A stretch of 64,000 nt of DNA from Penicillium oxalicum (Eukaryota; Ascomycota; Eurotiomycetes; Eurotiales; Aspergillaceae): assembly GCF_001723175.1 (NCBI RefSeq), contig NC_064653.1:3100001-3164000 (forward strand), given 5' to 3'. The translations under genes were made by a program, and so were the position numbers. The notes under the pieces were generated by a model, which had not been told where the DNA came from, searched no databases, and saw nothing but the letters and a program-made list of their open reading frames with translations. Positions 38,971 through 49,401 of the stretch are shown here, piece after piece (positions within the stretch are counted from its first letter, which is position 1; each line of letters starts with the position of its first letter).

Positions 38971-39266
38971 GACTCGAGCAGAGCGTTCACGAATGACGAG
39001 TCACGACGGCCGAGTCCTGTCCAGTCGAGTCTGTGTGGACGACGCTGATCATTTATGGACGGGGTAGCGGCAGTCTAGACTTTTCCAAGGTTCGGTCGGT
39101 GGAGCACTGGACTCGGTGGACTGTGCGTCGTGCGTACGCGGACTGCGAGTCTGGAGTCTGGACTGGATGACTCTGTGGGCTTTGGATTCCGGGTATAGGC
39201 TTCAACCGTCTGATTCTTTCCACTCTGTGGGTTGCCGTACACGTTTCTCGTTCGGCGGCATATATA
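38971..39266 (+). promoter_or_regulatory. GACTC cluster and TATA box, probable promoter of the Ecl1-type gene
   Basis: GACTC or its complement GAGTC occurs eight times from 38971 to 39173 (starts 38971, 38998, 39012, 39027, 39110, 39147, 39154, 39169). About 0.4 would be expected by chance in 203 bases. Two of them extend to TGACTC/GAGTCA (38998, 39168), the half-site of Gcn4/CpcA-type bZIP factors. A TATATA element lies at 39261-39266, about 90 bases downstream of the last motif, and the DNA then turns pyrimidine-rich. No other gene in this orientation lies before 40721, so this is probably that gene's promoter. Confidence 0.55.
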
Positions 39267-39299
39267 CCCTCGGGTGCGCCCCAGGTTCATACTCGATCA

Positions 39300-40720
39300 G
39301 ATTTGTTCTTGATCCTGAACCGCTTCGGTACCCGAGCAACCCGCATTGATTCTTCCAATACGTGACAAAAACGATCCATTCTCAGTGTCTGTCTTTCCTC
39401 CGACAGCGCTCTTCAGGTGTGTATCTTATCAGCCAGCATTTCCTCCTTCTCGTCCAACACACACATATGCACCCCTCCACACGACCCTCTCTGGATGCCT
39501 CACTTTGACTCTCGTGCTATCGTGTTTCCGTCACGCCTTATCTCCCCCCACTCACATCTCGCCGATCGCCCGACGCTCCGATTAGCTCCCTTTCTAATCG
39601 TGGCTGGCCCTCCGAATCAGATAGCAGTCTTCTGATCTCGCCCGATCTCTCCTGACTGGGCTCTCACGCTAATCAGGCATCGTGAGCAGGTATCTGTCGA
39701 GGCCTCGTGCTGGGTGCCCCCTCGTCGGTGCATTTCTCGGGGGGTTTTGTTCTTTTTGATTTCCTTTTTTGGCCGACTTGGTCCTCCCCGATCAAATTTG
39801 TGGGAGGTTTCCCCAGGAAAAAGAAAATCAAAGAAGCCGGGAGAGGGTATACTTGACGCCGTGCTTCAAGGTCCCGAGAGCGGAGGAAAAGAAAAGATAA
39901 TCACGCAATCTCCCCATTCGAGGCCCTTCCGGGGAAGGAAAGGTCCCTCGTGATTTGAACTCTTTGGCTTTCAGGCCTGTGAATGAAAGTATATGGTTGC
40001 CGTCCATCCCCTCCTGTTGATTTTTCCTTCTGTCCACCTCAAACCTGCCCGTGGATCCTGCATTGTGTCGCCATTTGAGTCAATTGTGGTTCTGGCCCAA
40101 GATCCGTCCACATCCAACCTGCACACTCCCGTTGGGCATCTCATATCACCTCCTCGTCCTCACTTGTTCATCCTTTCTGACTGGTCTGGCACACTGTCGC
40201 CGACCAACAAAATACCTCATTCTCGCCCTCTGGACCCTGTCAGCTGCCATTTCTGCCAATCCTCACTTTTTAATCCCTCATTTTGCTCCCTCCATTCCCG
40301 ACAGCAATCGCGTGCTCCACCCCTTCCACACCAGGTACCGCAGACTCGTCCAGTACCTCCGAGGATAGTGCTCGGTAGTGCCGTGCTTAGTGTCCTGCCC
40401 TGCGTCCACTCCACTCCTCTGACGACAACCCACATCACCTCCCAGCCTGACCCGCTGGACCCTCCCCTGATAAGACCGTCTACAGATAGAGGCATTTTTG
40501 ATCTCCAGGGCAAATAGGGGGGCCACCTGTCACAAATTCAGGACAGAAAAAAAGAAAGACGAAAAGCCCAAAAAGGCACAGGAAAGCAAAACCAAATTCT
40601 TGATCCTTCACCGCCACATTGTGGGTGTCAGGTGTGTGTGTGAGTGAGAGAGAAAGGCCACGAGTAACCGGGCCAGAGGACCCTCCCCCCTCAAAAATCA
40701 AGGGCTATCAGAAATTCAAT
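39300..40720 (+). other. Probable long leader of the Ecl1-type gene
   Basis: Pyrimidine-rich DNA on the plus strand from the putative start site to the coding start. It contains many upstream ATGs, including one at 39993 that opens a 174-codon frame closing at 40517. That frame is rich in Ser, Pro, Leu and His, as expected from translating pyrimidine-rich DNA, and has no recognisable domain. Either an intron removes much of this leader or the upstream frames regulate translation. Confidence 0.45.
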
Positions 40721-42468
40721 ATGACTCAAATGATGGCCCCCCATCGTCGTTCCGCTTCCTCTTCTCATCTTCCCAAATCAAAGACGACTGTGACCGCTCG
40801 TCCTGGTGCCCATCGTCGCGGCACCTCGGCCATTACCCTCTCCATCTCCAAATTGGGTTCAGGTCATTCACCCCGATCGCATTCCCGGGGAACTATCACG
40901 GCCGACGACGATTTAGATATGGCCGCCAGCTTTTTGAACTTTTGGTAAGTCCATCGTCATCGTTGTTCCACTATGTTAGAATATGGTTTTGTTTCCCTCC
41001 CTTTGATGGGTTGATCTCGACGGGATCGACCGTGGCCCTTGTTCCTTTGGGAGGACAGCTGGTGGTGGTTCTCCTTTGGGAAATCGAGGATGTACAGATC
41101 CTTATCTTTGACCCGTTGCACTGTCCTCCCTGCAGACGGTGCAGACCGCCGATATCTTGGATGTCGCCCTGGATTCCATGCATGTTGCCGTCATACGCAG
41201 GGAGTGGTGTCAATTGGCACGATAAGATCTGATCCTGGTCCTTTTTTTTTTAAAAAAAAAAAAAACGGGGGAACATTCGACTCGTTTTTGCTCCCCAACT
41301 CGATTCTTTTTTTTTCTTATTATGTATGTCTTGCTCATTGAAACACGGACACTAATATCAATCTGTTTTTCCAGCGCCACATGTGAGCGTCAAATTACCG
41401 TTCCCAACAATTCTATTCTATACTGCAGTGAAAGGTACGCCCATTGCGCCCCGGACGTGATCTATCCCCCCCGTCATCAAACATCCCTCTACCAGCTCGC
41501 GAGTTACAAGATCGATTCCTGTCTTCGTGCCCCTTCCACTGTTCAATTCCCCAGAATATTCGAGATTGCCTCTCGATTATACTTGCACGAGAGGACCCTA
41601 TCACCAAGACCACTTCATCGCATTGTCTAGTCCACCAAACTGACTCTCCACCAGCTGTCGCCGCAAGGACTCTGCAAAGCCACTCTCGGCCTCTGTTCCA
41701 CCTCAATCAACACTAGCCACCAACCATCACCATCATTATCGTCATTCCTCCCCATACACAAACACTTCTAGCACGCCCATCCCTATGTCCGTGTCACCAC
41801 CAACATCACCTCCTCTGTCCCCGCGGACCATCGTCGCCCCCATGACTCCCACTCGAGTCCCATCATCTATTTCCGCCTCGCTGCCCAGCATCAGGATACC
41901 TCCTGCCATCCACAACGCCAAGTCAGATCTTGACCCCACCGAATGGAAGCCCGTATTAGGTCCCCGCGCCATCAGCATCACCGGTACCACCGGTGTCAGC
42001 CCGCTCGCCACCTCGGATGCCTGGAGCTACCTCTCGCACTTTCACGGTGGCGCCTCGACTATGCTCGCGCGTCGCCCTCATCGCAGCACTACTAGTCTCT
42101 CCGCTCTCGACGGGGCACCCACTCCTTCTCTAACCCATGCCGCCTCTGTCGCATCGTCCGTGTCCAGCACCGCTTCTTCGGATGAGCACAAACCCGAGCA
42201 CGAGCATGGGTATGAGTACGGAGGACCCTCCCCCCTGGCTCACCGTCCCCTCCCACCCCGTCACAACCCTTCTTTCTCGCTGTCTCATGCGGTCGAGAAT
42301 GGCGTGGCCTTGGTGGTTCCGCACGTTGCCGCGGTGGCTGTCCAGGATGTTGAGAGTGACAGTGGCTCCATCTTCCCTGCCAGCAGTGCCGTGTGGGAAG
42401 ACGATGCAAAGACTAAGCGAACTTGCCCGATTCTGATGCGCGGGTCCGCTCAGAAAGGCAAGGCCTAG
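40721..42468 (+). CDS. Ecl1-type life-span regulatory factor (zinc-binding)
   Basis: Resembles the fungal Ecl1/life-span regulatory factor family; fission-yeast Ecl1 proteins extend chronological life span and respond to nutrient limitation. Three exons: 40721-40944, 41375-41434 and 41655-42468, giving 365 residues. The diagnostic part appears only after joining all three exons: NFCATCERQITVPNNSILY then CSESCRRKDSAKPL, with cysteines 75, 78, 92 and 96 as probable zinc ligands. The 60-base middle exon codes most of this finger. The remainder is Ser/Pro/His-rich and probably disordered, with SPPTSPPLSPR as a likely phosphorylation region. Both introns are long for this window (430 and 220 nt). 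Confidence 0.88.
41242..41265. repeat. T-run/A-run inverted repeat in intron 1
   Basis: About ten T directly followed by about fourteen A form a perfect palindrome inside the first intron of the Ecl1-type gene. It may mark an insertion scar or simply slippage. Confidence 0.85.
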
Positions 42469-43169
42469 TTTTCTCTTTCTCTCTTTTGTTTCTTTGGGGG
42501 TTACACGCGCACTCGGGCGTGGTATCATCTTACCCGTGCAAGAGATTTATGTTCCCCGGGGGATTCAATCAAAAGATGACCCTGAAAATAGAAAGGAATA
42601 TCTTTCTTCTCCAAATGAAAATGATAAACAAGGAAAAAAAAGAAAAGGGCGAGGGTGAGAGAAAGACAGAGAGAGATGATTGCATCTCATCTTCTTGTCA
42701 TTCGCCAGCAGCTGGATTTCGTTTTCCTGTCTTTTTTCCTTATCATCCCCGTATCTCTATTCAATCAGACCATTTGGTGCAACATATTCCAGACGTCCAG
42801 CTAGATTGCTTGTATGTGGAGCGAAGCAATGGGATTAGAAAGAATAGAGTCTTTTTTTTTTCTTTGGTTTTCAAAGTTCTAGTTTCCCCCTTTTCCTACT
42901 GAGGATTCCTTCTGTATAGTGTCGAATTGTTAACACCCTCCCACATTCACATAAGGAATTTCCACTGAGAAAACCTCCGAGATATGTTCACGCACCACCT
43001 ATATCAGGTACTACCCTTTAGCTGGAGGAACCAATGAATCAAACCCCAAGGACAAGTTCGCCGGTCCATAGCTAGATAGACAAAGTAGCACAGAGTTGAG
43101 GATCTCAATAAATTAAAACTCCACACCAAGGCGGAGATCTCGATCGCCATCTCCATCTCGCATCAAACA
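42469..43169. other. Convergent 3' region, Ecl1-type and ecm15 genes
   Basis: About 700 bases between converging genes. A-rich and T-rich stretches (42630-42655, 42850-42875) fit 3' UTR and polyadenylation signals. No gene seen. Confidence 0.5.
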
Positions 43170-44157
43170 TCAAACATCAGCCTCGAGGATCCGTTCCACA
43201 TTCTCCATTCCCTGCTCGACAGACTCGTTGGTATCGGTTCTAAAGATGCGAAGAGAAACGGGCGGGATTAGGACCCGGTCAGCTTGGCTCGGCTCGGTTC
43301 GATACGCATGATGTAGTAGTGAATGAATTCGAAGGCATGGGGCATGGTAGTTGGAATGGATGTGGGATGAATAAAAATTGATGTGGCGCGGTTTCAAGTT
43401 ATGAGTATGGTATGGTGATCATTTGGAAGGAACTGTGCATCCCCAATCTCAACTCACGACACGCAGACATAAAACTCACCTCGTCATCATCCGCACCTCG
43501 GTTTGGATTCGCGGGATTCCACTATGGTGAACGCATGTGTGGGCGACGCCAATCACTCGCATGACTAGATCCCATGGTCCTTCTGTAGATGTTTGGGTAA
43601 AAAGGAAGGAGGGGGAGAAAACGGTGTCAGCGTGGAATTATTTTGAAAAAAAAAAGGGCTCTAGAACGGTCAAGGGAACAAATCAAGACAAGAAGGGAAA
43701 AAAACCAAGAAAGAGAGAGACGAGGTGTTAGTGCCTTACCTATACGTGTACCTGTCGGATGCATTTCATTTTTGAGTCCTGATTCACGGACGAGGCGCTG
43801 AACGCCTGCAATCTTGTGGGCAAAGGAGGAGGTGGAGGATCCGATCTTGGAGTCGAGGAGGAAGGGGTGTAGATTGAGTTAGTGGGATTAAGTAGAGGAT
43901 TTTTTCTAAAATGGGGGGTGGGTAGGAGATTGAGGGGATGGAATTTCAATGTTGTGCGATTTATGTCGGTTTATTTTCTCTGTGCAGGTATGGATGTCTT
44001 TTTTTTTCTTTCCCCATTTTTGGCCAATTCTACGGCTCTTGACGTGTGTGAATTGAGGCCAGATAGATGGTTGTTGAAACACGAGACTCACCGGGACCAA
44101 GGAGAAATCGGCGGTGCAATAAGAGGGTGTATCGGCTGTTGATGCTGTAGATGTCAT
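43170..44157 (-). CDS. ecm15: Ecm15/UPF0045 (YkoF/thiamine-binding-like) family protein
   Basis: A small cytosolic protein of the UPF0045 family (yeast Ecm15), which forms ferredoxin-like oligomers; its biochemical role is unsettled. Four short exons on the minus strand: 44157-44092, 43845-43740, 43582-43480 and 43239-43170, giving 114 residues. The joined product has every family block: YCTADFSLVPIG at the N-terminus, VQRLVRESGLKNEMH, GTRIEGPWDLVMRVIGVAH, GIPRIQTEVRMMTRTD and ENVERIL. Frames agree at all three junctions. Exon 2 ends at a GTAAGG donor after GTRIE; an earlier GTACAC donor would delete the conserved GT motif. The acceptor of exon 2 is AAG, less common but acceptable. Expected family length is about 100-115 residues. 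Confidence 0.9.
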
Positions 44158-45325
44158 TCTGGCTGTGGTTCTTTTTTTCTTTTTGGTTCCTTGATTGGAG
44201 ATCTGAAGGGGTCAAATGATGATCAACAGGGAACGGTTAAGGAAGGGATTATATAGATTAGCTTTGTGTCTTTTTACATACATGGGGCAGACGCTTTTAA
44301 ACCGTCATTCTGACATTTGACAGATAGTTTTGCGGAGAAGAATACCGAGTACTGAGGTTGAGATCAATGTCAGGCCAGTGACTTGAACAATGTAAATTGT
44401 TGATTTGAATCCTGAACTCGTCGAGCTAAGAGTACCTAGGTACCAAAGGTTCTTCTACTACTAGTTATTTTGCAAGGCCCTTGTCCATTGAACCCATGGC
44501 CTCGACATTGACGCATGGTGCATGTTTCATGAATCGTGCAAATTTCCTGCATGGAATCGACCGAGCCGTACTTGTGCAAAGCAACTTTAGTATGCTACTC
44601 CTTAGTTACAACATTTAATGCGCTACGCTTACTTTGATAAGCAGGATGCTTGGCCAGATACTTGTATTCCCCTTTGCCACAATGATCAGAAGCACGTTAC
44701 GCTCTCCGACAACACAACATCGGCAATGATATCATGAACCGATCATTTTGTCTTCATCGCCAAAAGAAAACAAACCACCCCACCTGCTTTACCGATTCAA
44801 GCAATTATCGATCTTCGACTCCACTTCGGATTGGATTGTGGACCCAATGCAGCGCAGGCAGGCGATCTGCACCTCATACTGACCCAGCATGATTTTCTCC
44901 CCGGACCATTCCATCAACCGGGGCGAACGCTCAGTTCAGGTTTCTTCTTTCTTTCTTTCTTTCTTTCTTTTTTTTTTTAAAAAACAAGATCATCCCACAA
45001 GCACGCAACAGTGCAATCATACGAGATTTGGCCGCCCAGGGACCTTTTCGTTTCCACCCAATGACACTCCTAGTCCTCTTGTCATTCGAGACGGGTTCGG
45101 GGAATCAACGCAAAATACTTATGATGTAAGAAATAGGTGGAACTTACCTCGGTGCATACATTCGTAGGACTACATAAAGCCACAAGGTCTTCCAAGGACG
45201 TGTCTTCCAATTCACATCTCTCTGAGAATCAGAACACACAGTGCCCAGAAAAGATTACTTGACAAGAATCTTTACACACCCATTCACCCACATTACCCCC
45301 CCGACACACACAGATCATATTTACC
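44158..45325. promoter_or_regulatory. Divergent upstream region of ecm15 and a small mitochondrial gene
   Basis: About 1.17 kb between divergent starts. It contains a TTTC repeat and AT-rich stretches. No gene is supportable. Confidence 0.5.
44946..44987. repeat. (TTTC)n repeat followed by T and A runs
   Basis: About six TTTC units run into a T tract and a short A tract. Simple intergenic repeat. Confidence 0.88.
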
Positions 45326-45760
45326 ATGACCCCAATCCGCCAGTCTATAAGCCGTCTCGGCGCTCAACACTTGCACGCGGCTCCGTCGATCGCGCGGCTA
45401 CAAGCCTCCCGCACCACGCAGCGTAAATCCTACGCCACCTCACCCAATGCGCTCGCAGATAGCAAGGGCACTCCACTCTGGTATGTTGATCACACACTGT
45501 CCACTCGACAATCGAGCACTGAGTTCACTCGAGATACATTTTACAAAGAATCTCGATCACCCTCCTTCGCTAGTGGGTCTTTTTCTATTTGTACGAGTCG
45601 GACTTGCTGATGGGAACTATCTTTTCTTTCCAGGATGTACGGAATCATCGCCGCGGGCGCAGGAAGTATCCTGTACTTGTGGAAAAAAGGCAATGCCAAA
45701 GCCAAGGCTCAGGCGGGTGCCACGCAATTGGAGCATCAGCGTGATGGTGGTGTGAAATAA
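45326..45760 (+). CDS. Small protein with probable mitochondrial presequence and one membrane segment
   Basis: Two exons, 45326-45480 and 45634-45760, giving 93 residues. The start region (SISRLGAQHLHAAPSIARLQ, then RTTQRKSYATSPN) is basic, Ser/Arg-rich and free of acidic residues, like a mitochondrial targeting sequence. Directly after the intron comes a single membrane segment (MYGIIAAGAGSILYLW), followed by a basic KKGNAKAKAQ tail. I recognise no family; the layout is that of small inner-membrane or respiratory assembly proteins. The intron has a GTATGT donor and CCAG acceptor and splits a Trp codon. Confidence 0.8.
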
Positions 45761-46433
45761 ATTCCAAAGGAAGATGTGTTTTGAGCAGAGCGTGGAATGT
45801 TTTATGGATCGCCCATATCTACCCATACGGGTATGAAGGTAGATTGTTATATGAATATTGGTGTGGATCTTTTGGACCCGTGGGTACCTAAATAGAGCCG
45901 AATACATACGTGAATTCCGTCGCCTTGCCAGGCGAGAGTAAGCAAAAATAGGGCATCACCTCATACTATTGTCAGTCTGCCAGGATATCGTTCTGGTCTC
46001 CCCTCAGGGCGTAGATCTCTACTCCGCCTTGATTGGAGGTGATGAGACATAATAGTCTGAATTTCCGCCCAGGCGAGATCTCATTCTAATACTTGTACGC
46101 CAGCCCAGCGATAACATCACTTTTGAGTTTTCTTTGTCGACTACTTCATGAGACTCGCCACTTATGAATGTGGTCACTGGACGGCATTACACGCCATATA
46201 AGATTAGACCTTTCGTGGATGATATACCCTTCCACTGTCAAGCACCTCGCTTGAAATCAATCGTCAAACATATTGAATAGATTCGTCCGCTGCGTATCAA
46301 TCGTCTCTATAAGCCAGGCCAACCTCATCATTTGAAGTGAATCATCCAATTGGCATGTGCGCACACATAACCACATAGTATAGGTGCTATGAAACATCAC
46401 CATAACTTATCATGTGTCTCCACCCTTCCCCCT
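45761..46433. other. Convergent 3' region
   Basis: About 670 bases between the small mitochondrial gene and the aldo-keto reductase gene. Nothing supportable. Confidence 0.55.
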
Positions 46434-47705
46434 TTAATTCTCCTTACCATCCAGATCAGTGAAGAAAATGTATCCAAAGCTCGCGCTAGAGTCATTGAAA
46501 CGCAACTTTTTATCAATCCGGTCAATAGCCTCCAGGTCTGACTTTTCCAAGTCAAACACCCCCTGGAAATTCTGCGCAATGCGCTCAGCAGACTTGGACT
46601 TGGGAATCACGGAGCGGCCGTGAGCAATGCCCCATGCTATTTTCAAAACAAAAAGACGGTTAGAAACTCGATTCTCCTCCAAAACAAAATAGAAATTCAA
46701 ACCAAGATTGGTCATGAGGGATTTGTCCCAAAACTCACCGAGAGCAACCTGATTCGAGCTCTTGCCGTACTTCTTCCCAATCTCAACGAGGGTCTTGTCG
46801 TCGACCAACTTGCCGTGCTTCTCCTGCGCCTTGTAGATCTCATTCTGGTTGCCAAAGGGCGAGTACTGGGTAACGTGGATGCCTTTTTCCTTGTGATAGT
46901 CCATGAATTCCTTCTGTTGCAACCATGGGTGACATTCCATCTGGTGGACGGCGGGCACCACCTCGGTGTTCTGGATAAGACGGTCGACTTCCTTTTTGGC
47001 AAAGTTGCTGATACCGATGGCCTTGACCTTGCCGGTCTTGAGAAGTTTTTCCATGGCTTTGTATGTCTGTATATGTGGCGGGATTCGAAACGAGTAATTA
47101 GTAGTTTATCTTTCATTTTGTGGGTGTGTGCATGTGTGTGTGTGTGGTATCGGTGCAACTTACATCAACATAGTCAATATCGTCGGTTAGAGTGTTACCG
47201 TCCTTGTCCTTGGGGAACATCTCATCTCCACGCTTAAAGGCGACGGGCCAGTGCATGAGGAACAAATCGATGTAGTCGAGACCGAGATCATTCAGCGAGT
47301 CTTGCAGCGCGGGACCAACATCGTCCGGGTGATGCTTGTTATTCCACAATTTGGTGGTCACAAAGATCTCGTTTCGAGGGACACCACTCTCCCTGATACC
47401 CTTGCCGACTGATCCCTCGGTTCCGTAGCTAAAATGCCAAGCCACTCTCGCAGTTAGAAAATATAGAAATGAAAGGCCAAGAAAAAGGATAGTGTCAAGA
47501 ATCGTCAAATTCCTGATGAGACGGGACTTTTAAAGATAAAGTCAATGACGTACCACCGCGCCGTGTCAATGTGACGATATCCAGCCTTGAGCGCCTCCTT
47601 GACAGCAGATTCTTGCGCATCGGCATCTTGCCAGGTTCCCAGACCCAAAGCTGGAATCTCAGCTCCAGTGTTGAGCTTGAACGTCTTGACTCCTTCGAAC
47701 GGCAT
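46434..47705 (-). CDS. Aldo-keto reductase (glycerol dehydrogenase/aldehyde reductase-like)
   Basis: A cytosolic NADP(H)-dependent oxidoreductase of the AKR superfamily, closest in look to fungal glycerol dehydrogenase/Gcy1-type enzymes that interconvert carbonyls and alcohols. Four exons: 47705-47554, 47428-47164, 47066-46739 and 46636-46434, giving 315 residues. The catalytic tetrad is complete with textbook spacing: Asp47 in RHIDTAR, Tyr52 in CYGTEG, Lys77 in TTKLWN and His110 in FLMHWP. The cofactor-binding C-terminal part has [18 protein letters not shown]. The first intron falls between Asp47 and Tyr52 and splits Cys51. Exact substrate is not determinable. It converges on the small mitochondrial gene. 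Confidence 0.95.
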
Positions 47706-49401
47706 GGTGATGGTGGTAGATGCTGATGATATGGTATATGAATGTATGGATATGGTGTTGTGGTGTTTGTTCGTCAACGAAGTGATATTTCTTATTTGAG
47801 AGATTTGATATCAATCAAAAACAAAAATTGCAAGAGCGAAGCCCAAGACAAAAAAAAAAGATGGGTCAATTCGCGCGATTATTGCGCATTTAAATACACA
47901 AACGTTGGACATGTCCGTCTGCCCAGCTAGTTTTCGACCTTCCAACGAGCTATCGCAATCGTCCAGTAGTGGTTCAATATTGACCAATATTACGTCCTTA
48001 TGACATGATGAGCTGAATACGTAGATTTCGTCTCAGTTCCGAGGTGAAGGAGCAACATACATAATAGGAGGGGCCTTGCACGATTAATAAAAAAAAATGG
48101 GTAAAGTGGACTGACGGGTGGACTACTGTGAGTTGTGTCGGAAACAAAAAGCAAGTTTACAATCCATAGTTCGTGACGTAACAGCGCGCGAAGAGGAATC
48201 CAGGGACTTCTGGGCTGGATGGAAATATCGCCACTTTTTCAAAACATCGTGCAGCATCAAAACAAGCATGAAAGGCAATAATAGACTGTTGAAACAAACA
48301 ATTTGGCTAAGAGCCGTAGGGTGCTTCAAGGTTCGTGTGTATATCAAGGGCGGGCAGGTACCTGGATAGACTACTTATACGGTCGCGTATGGCATGTGGA
48401 TCCTGCGTTGATCTCCTCGGGTTTGTCTTGATCTACATTTGTTTCCATTTTGGGTATGCTCGAGACTCTTCTCACAAACTTGGCTTTTTCATTCAATGTT
48501 TTGATTTGATTGTGGCTGAAATGCATGCAAAGGGAGGAACGTGGCTTTCTCTGTTCGATTGCGGGCGAATAATGAACAAAAGCAAGCAGTGGACAACATG
48601 ACTTTAAGAGTACGATTCTGAACCGATCTCGAAGACGTGGCTTTGACACCGTTTTGATCATTTAGTTATTTTGATTGTTTCTTAAATTAACACAAGCATT
48701 TACAACCACCTCATCGAGTGTTTCAATATATTCCGTGACAGTCGCTCTTTTCTTCAATCAATCAACTCAATCATTTCGGATTGGCATCACTCGATCTCAT
48801 ACTGTTGTCTATCTGTCCGAGATAATCGCTAGACCACACTATCCCAGCTTGCTCAGACACGGAATCTATGAGCAGGATTTTTGTATTTCTCACCTAGGCA
48901 AGACTGTTCATGTGAGCCATTATTCCATGAGAATGGAGCTAGGAAAACACATCTCTAGCACCTACCTTCAAGTCCTAACCAAATATCATATACTCTCCCA
49001 ATCACAAGGGCACGCTATAATAAGAAAACCGTATACCTGCATCTGGATCTATATAATATCGTGTAGCTAGTACTTTCAATTACTCCTCTGAGAGGATTCC
49101 TTCGAGGACAAATCCCGAGAGACAAGTAAGCGAACAAGATAAGGGGTTTTTTTTTGAAAAAGTGGTAAGGGCCTAACCTACCAAAGTTGTCTTCCCAGTC
49201 ATTTTTCCAAACCATGACCTATTTCTTTAAGTCTTCGAAATCAGGGGCTGCCTTAGTGTCCTTAGCGTGATAGTCCATCTAGGCATCAATTAAAGCTAGA
49301 TAGTGTACTATATCTGACATGCGGCTGTAATTTCCGCGCTAGGCTATCTGTATAATTCTATCAATACCTTGATTCCCCGATTTCACTTGAGGCAAGGATA
49401 G
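47706..49401. other. AT-rich gene-free region
   Basis: About 1.7 kb. The left end is the reductase promoter. From about 48600 the DNA is distinctly AT-rich relative to the coding regions, with only short frames. No mobile-element gene is recognisable. Confidence 0.5.

Noticed and set aside
39993..40517. 174-codon plus-strand frame as a separate gene
   Set aside because: Its Ser/Pro/Leu/His composition is what pyrimidine-rich leader DNA gives by chance. It is treated only as a possible upstream frame.
43740..43752. Alternative GTACAC donor in ecm15 exon 2
   Set aside because: It would remove the conserved GT-containing segment; the GTAAGG donor just downstream gives the full family sequence.
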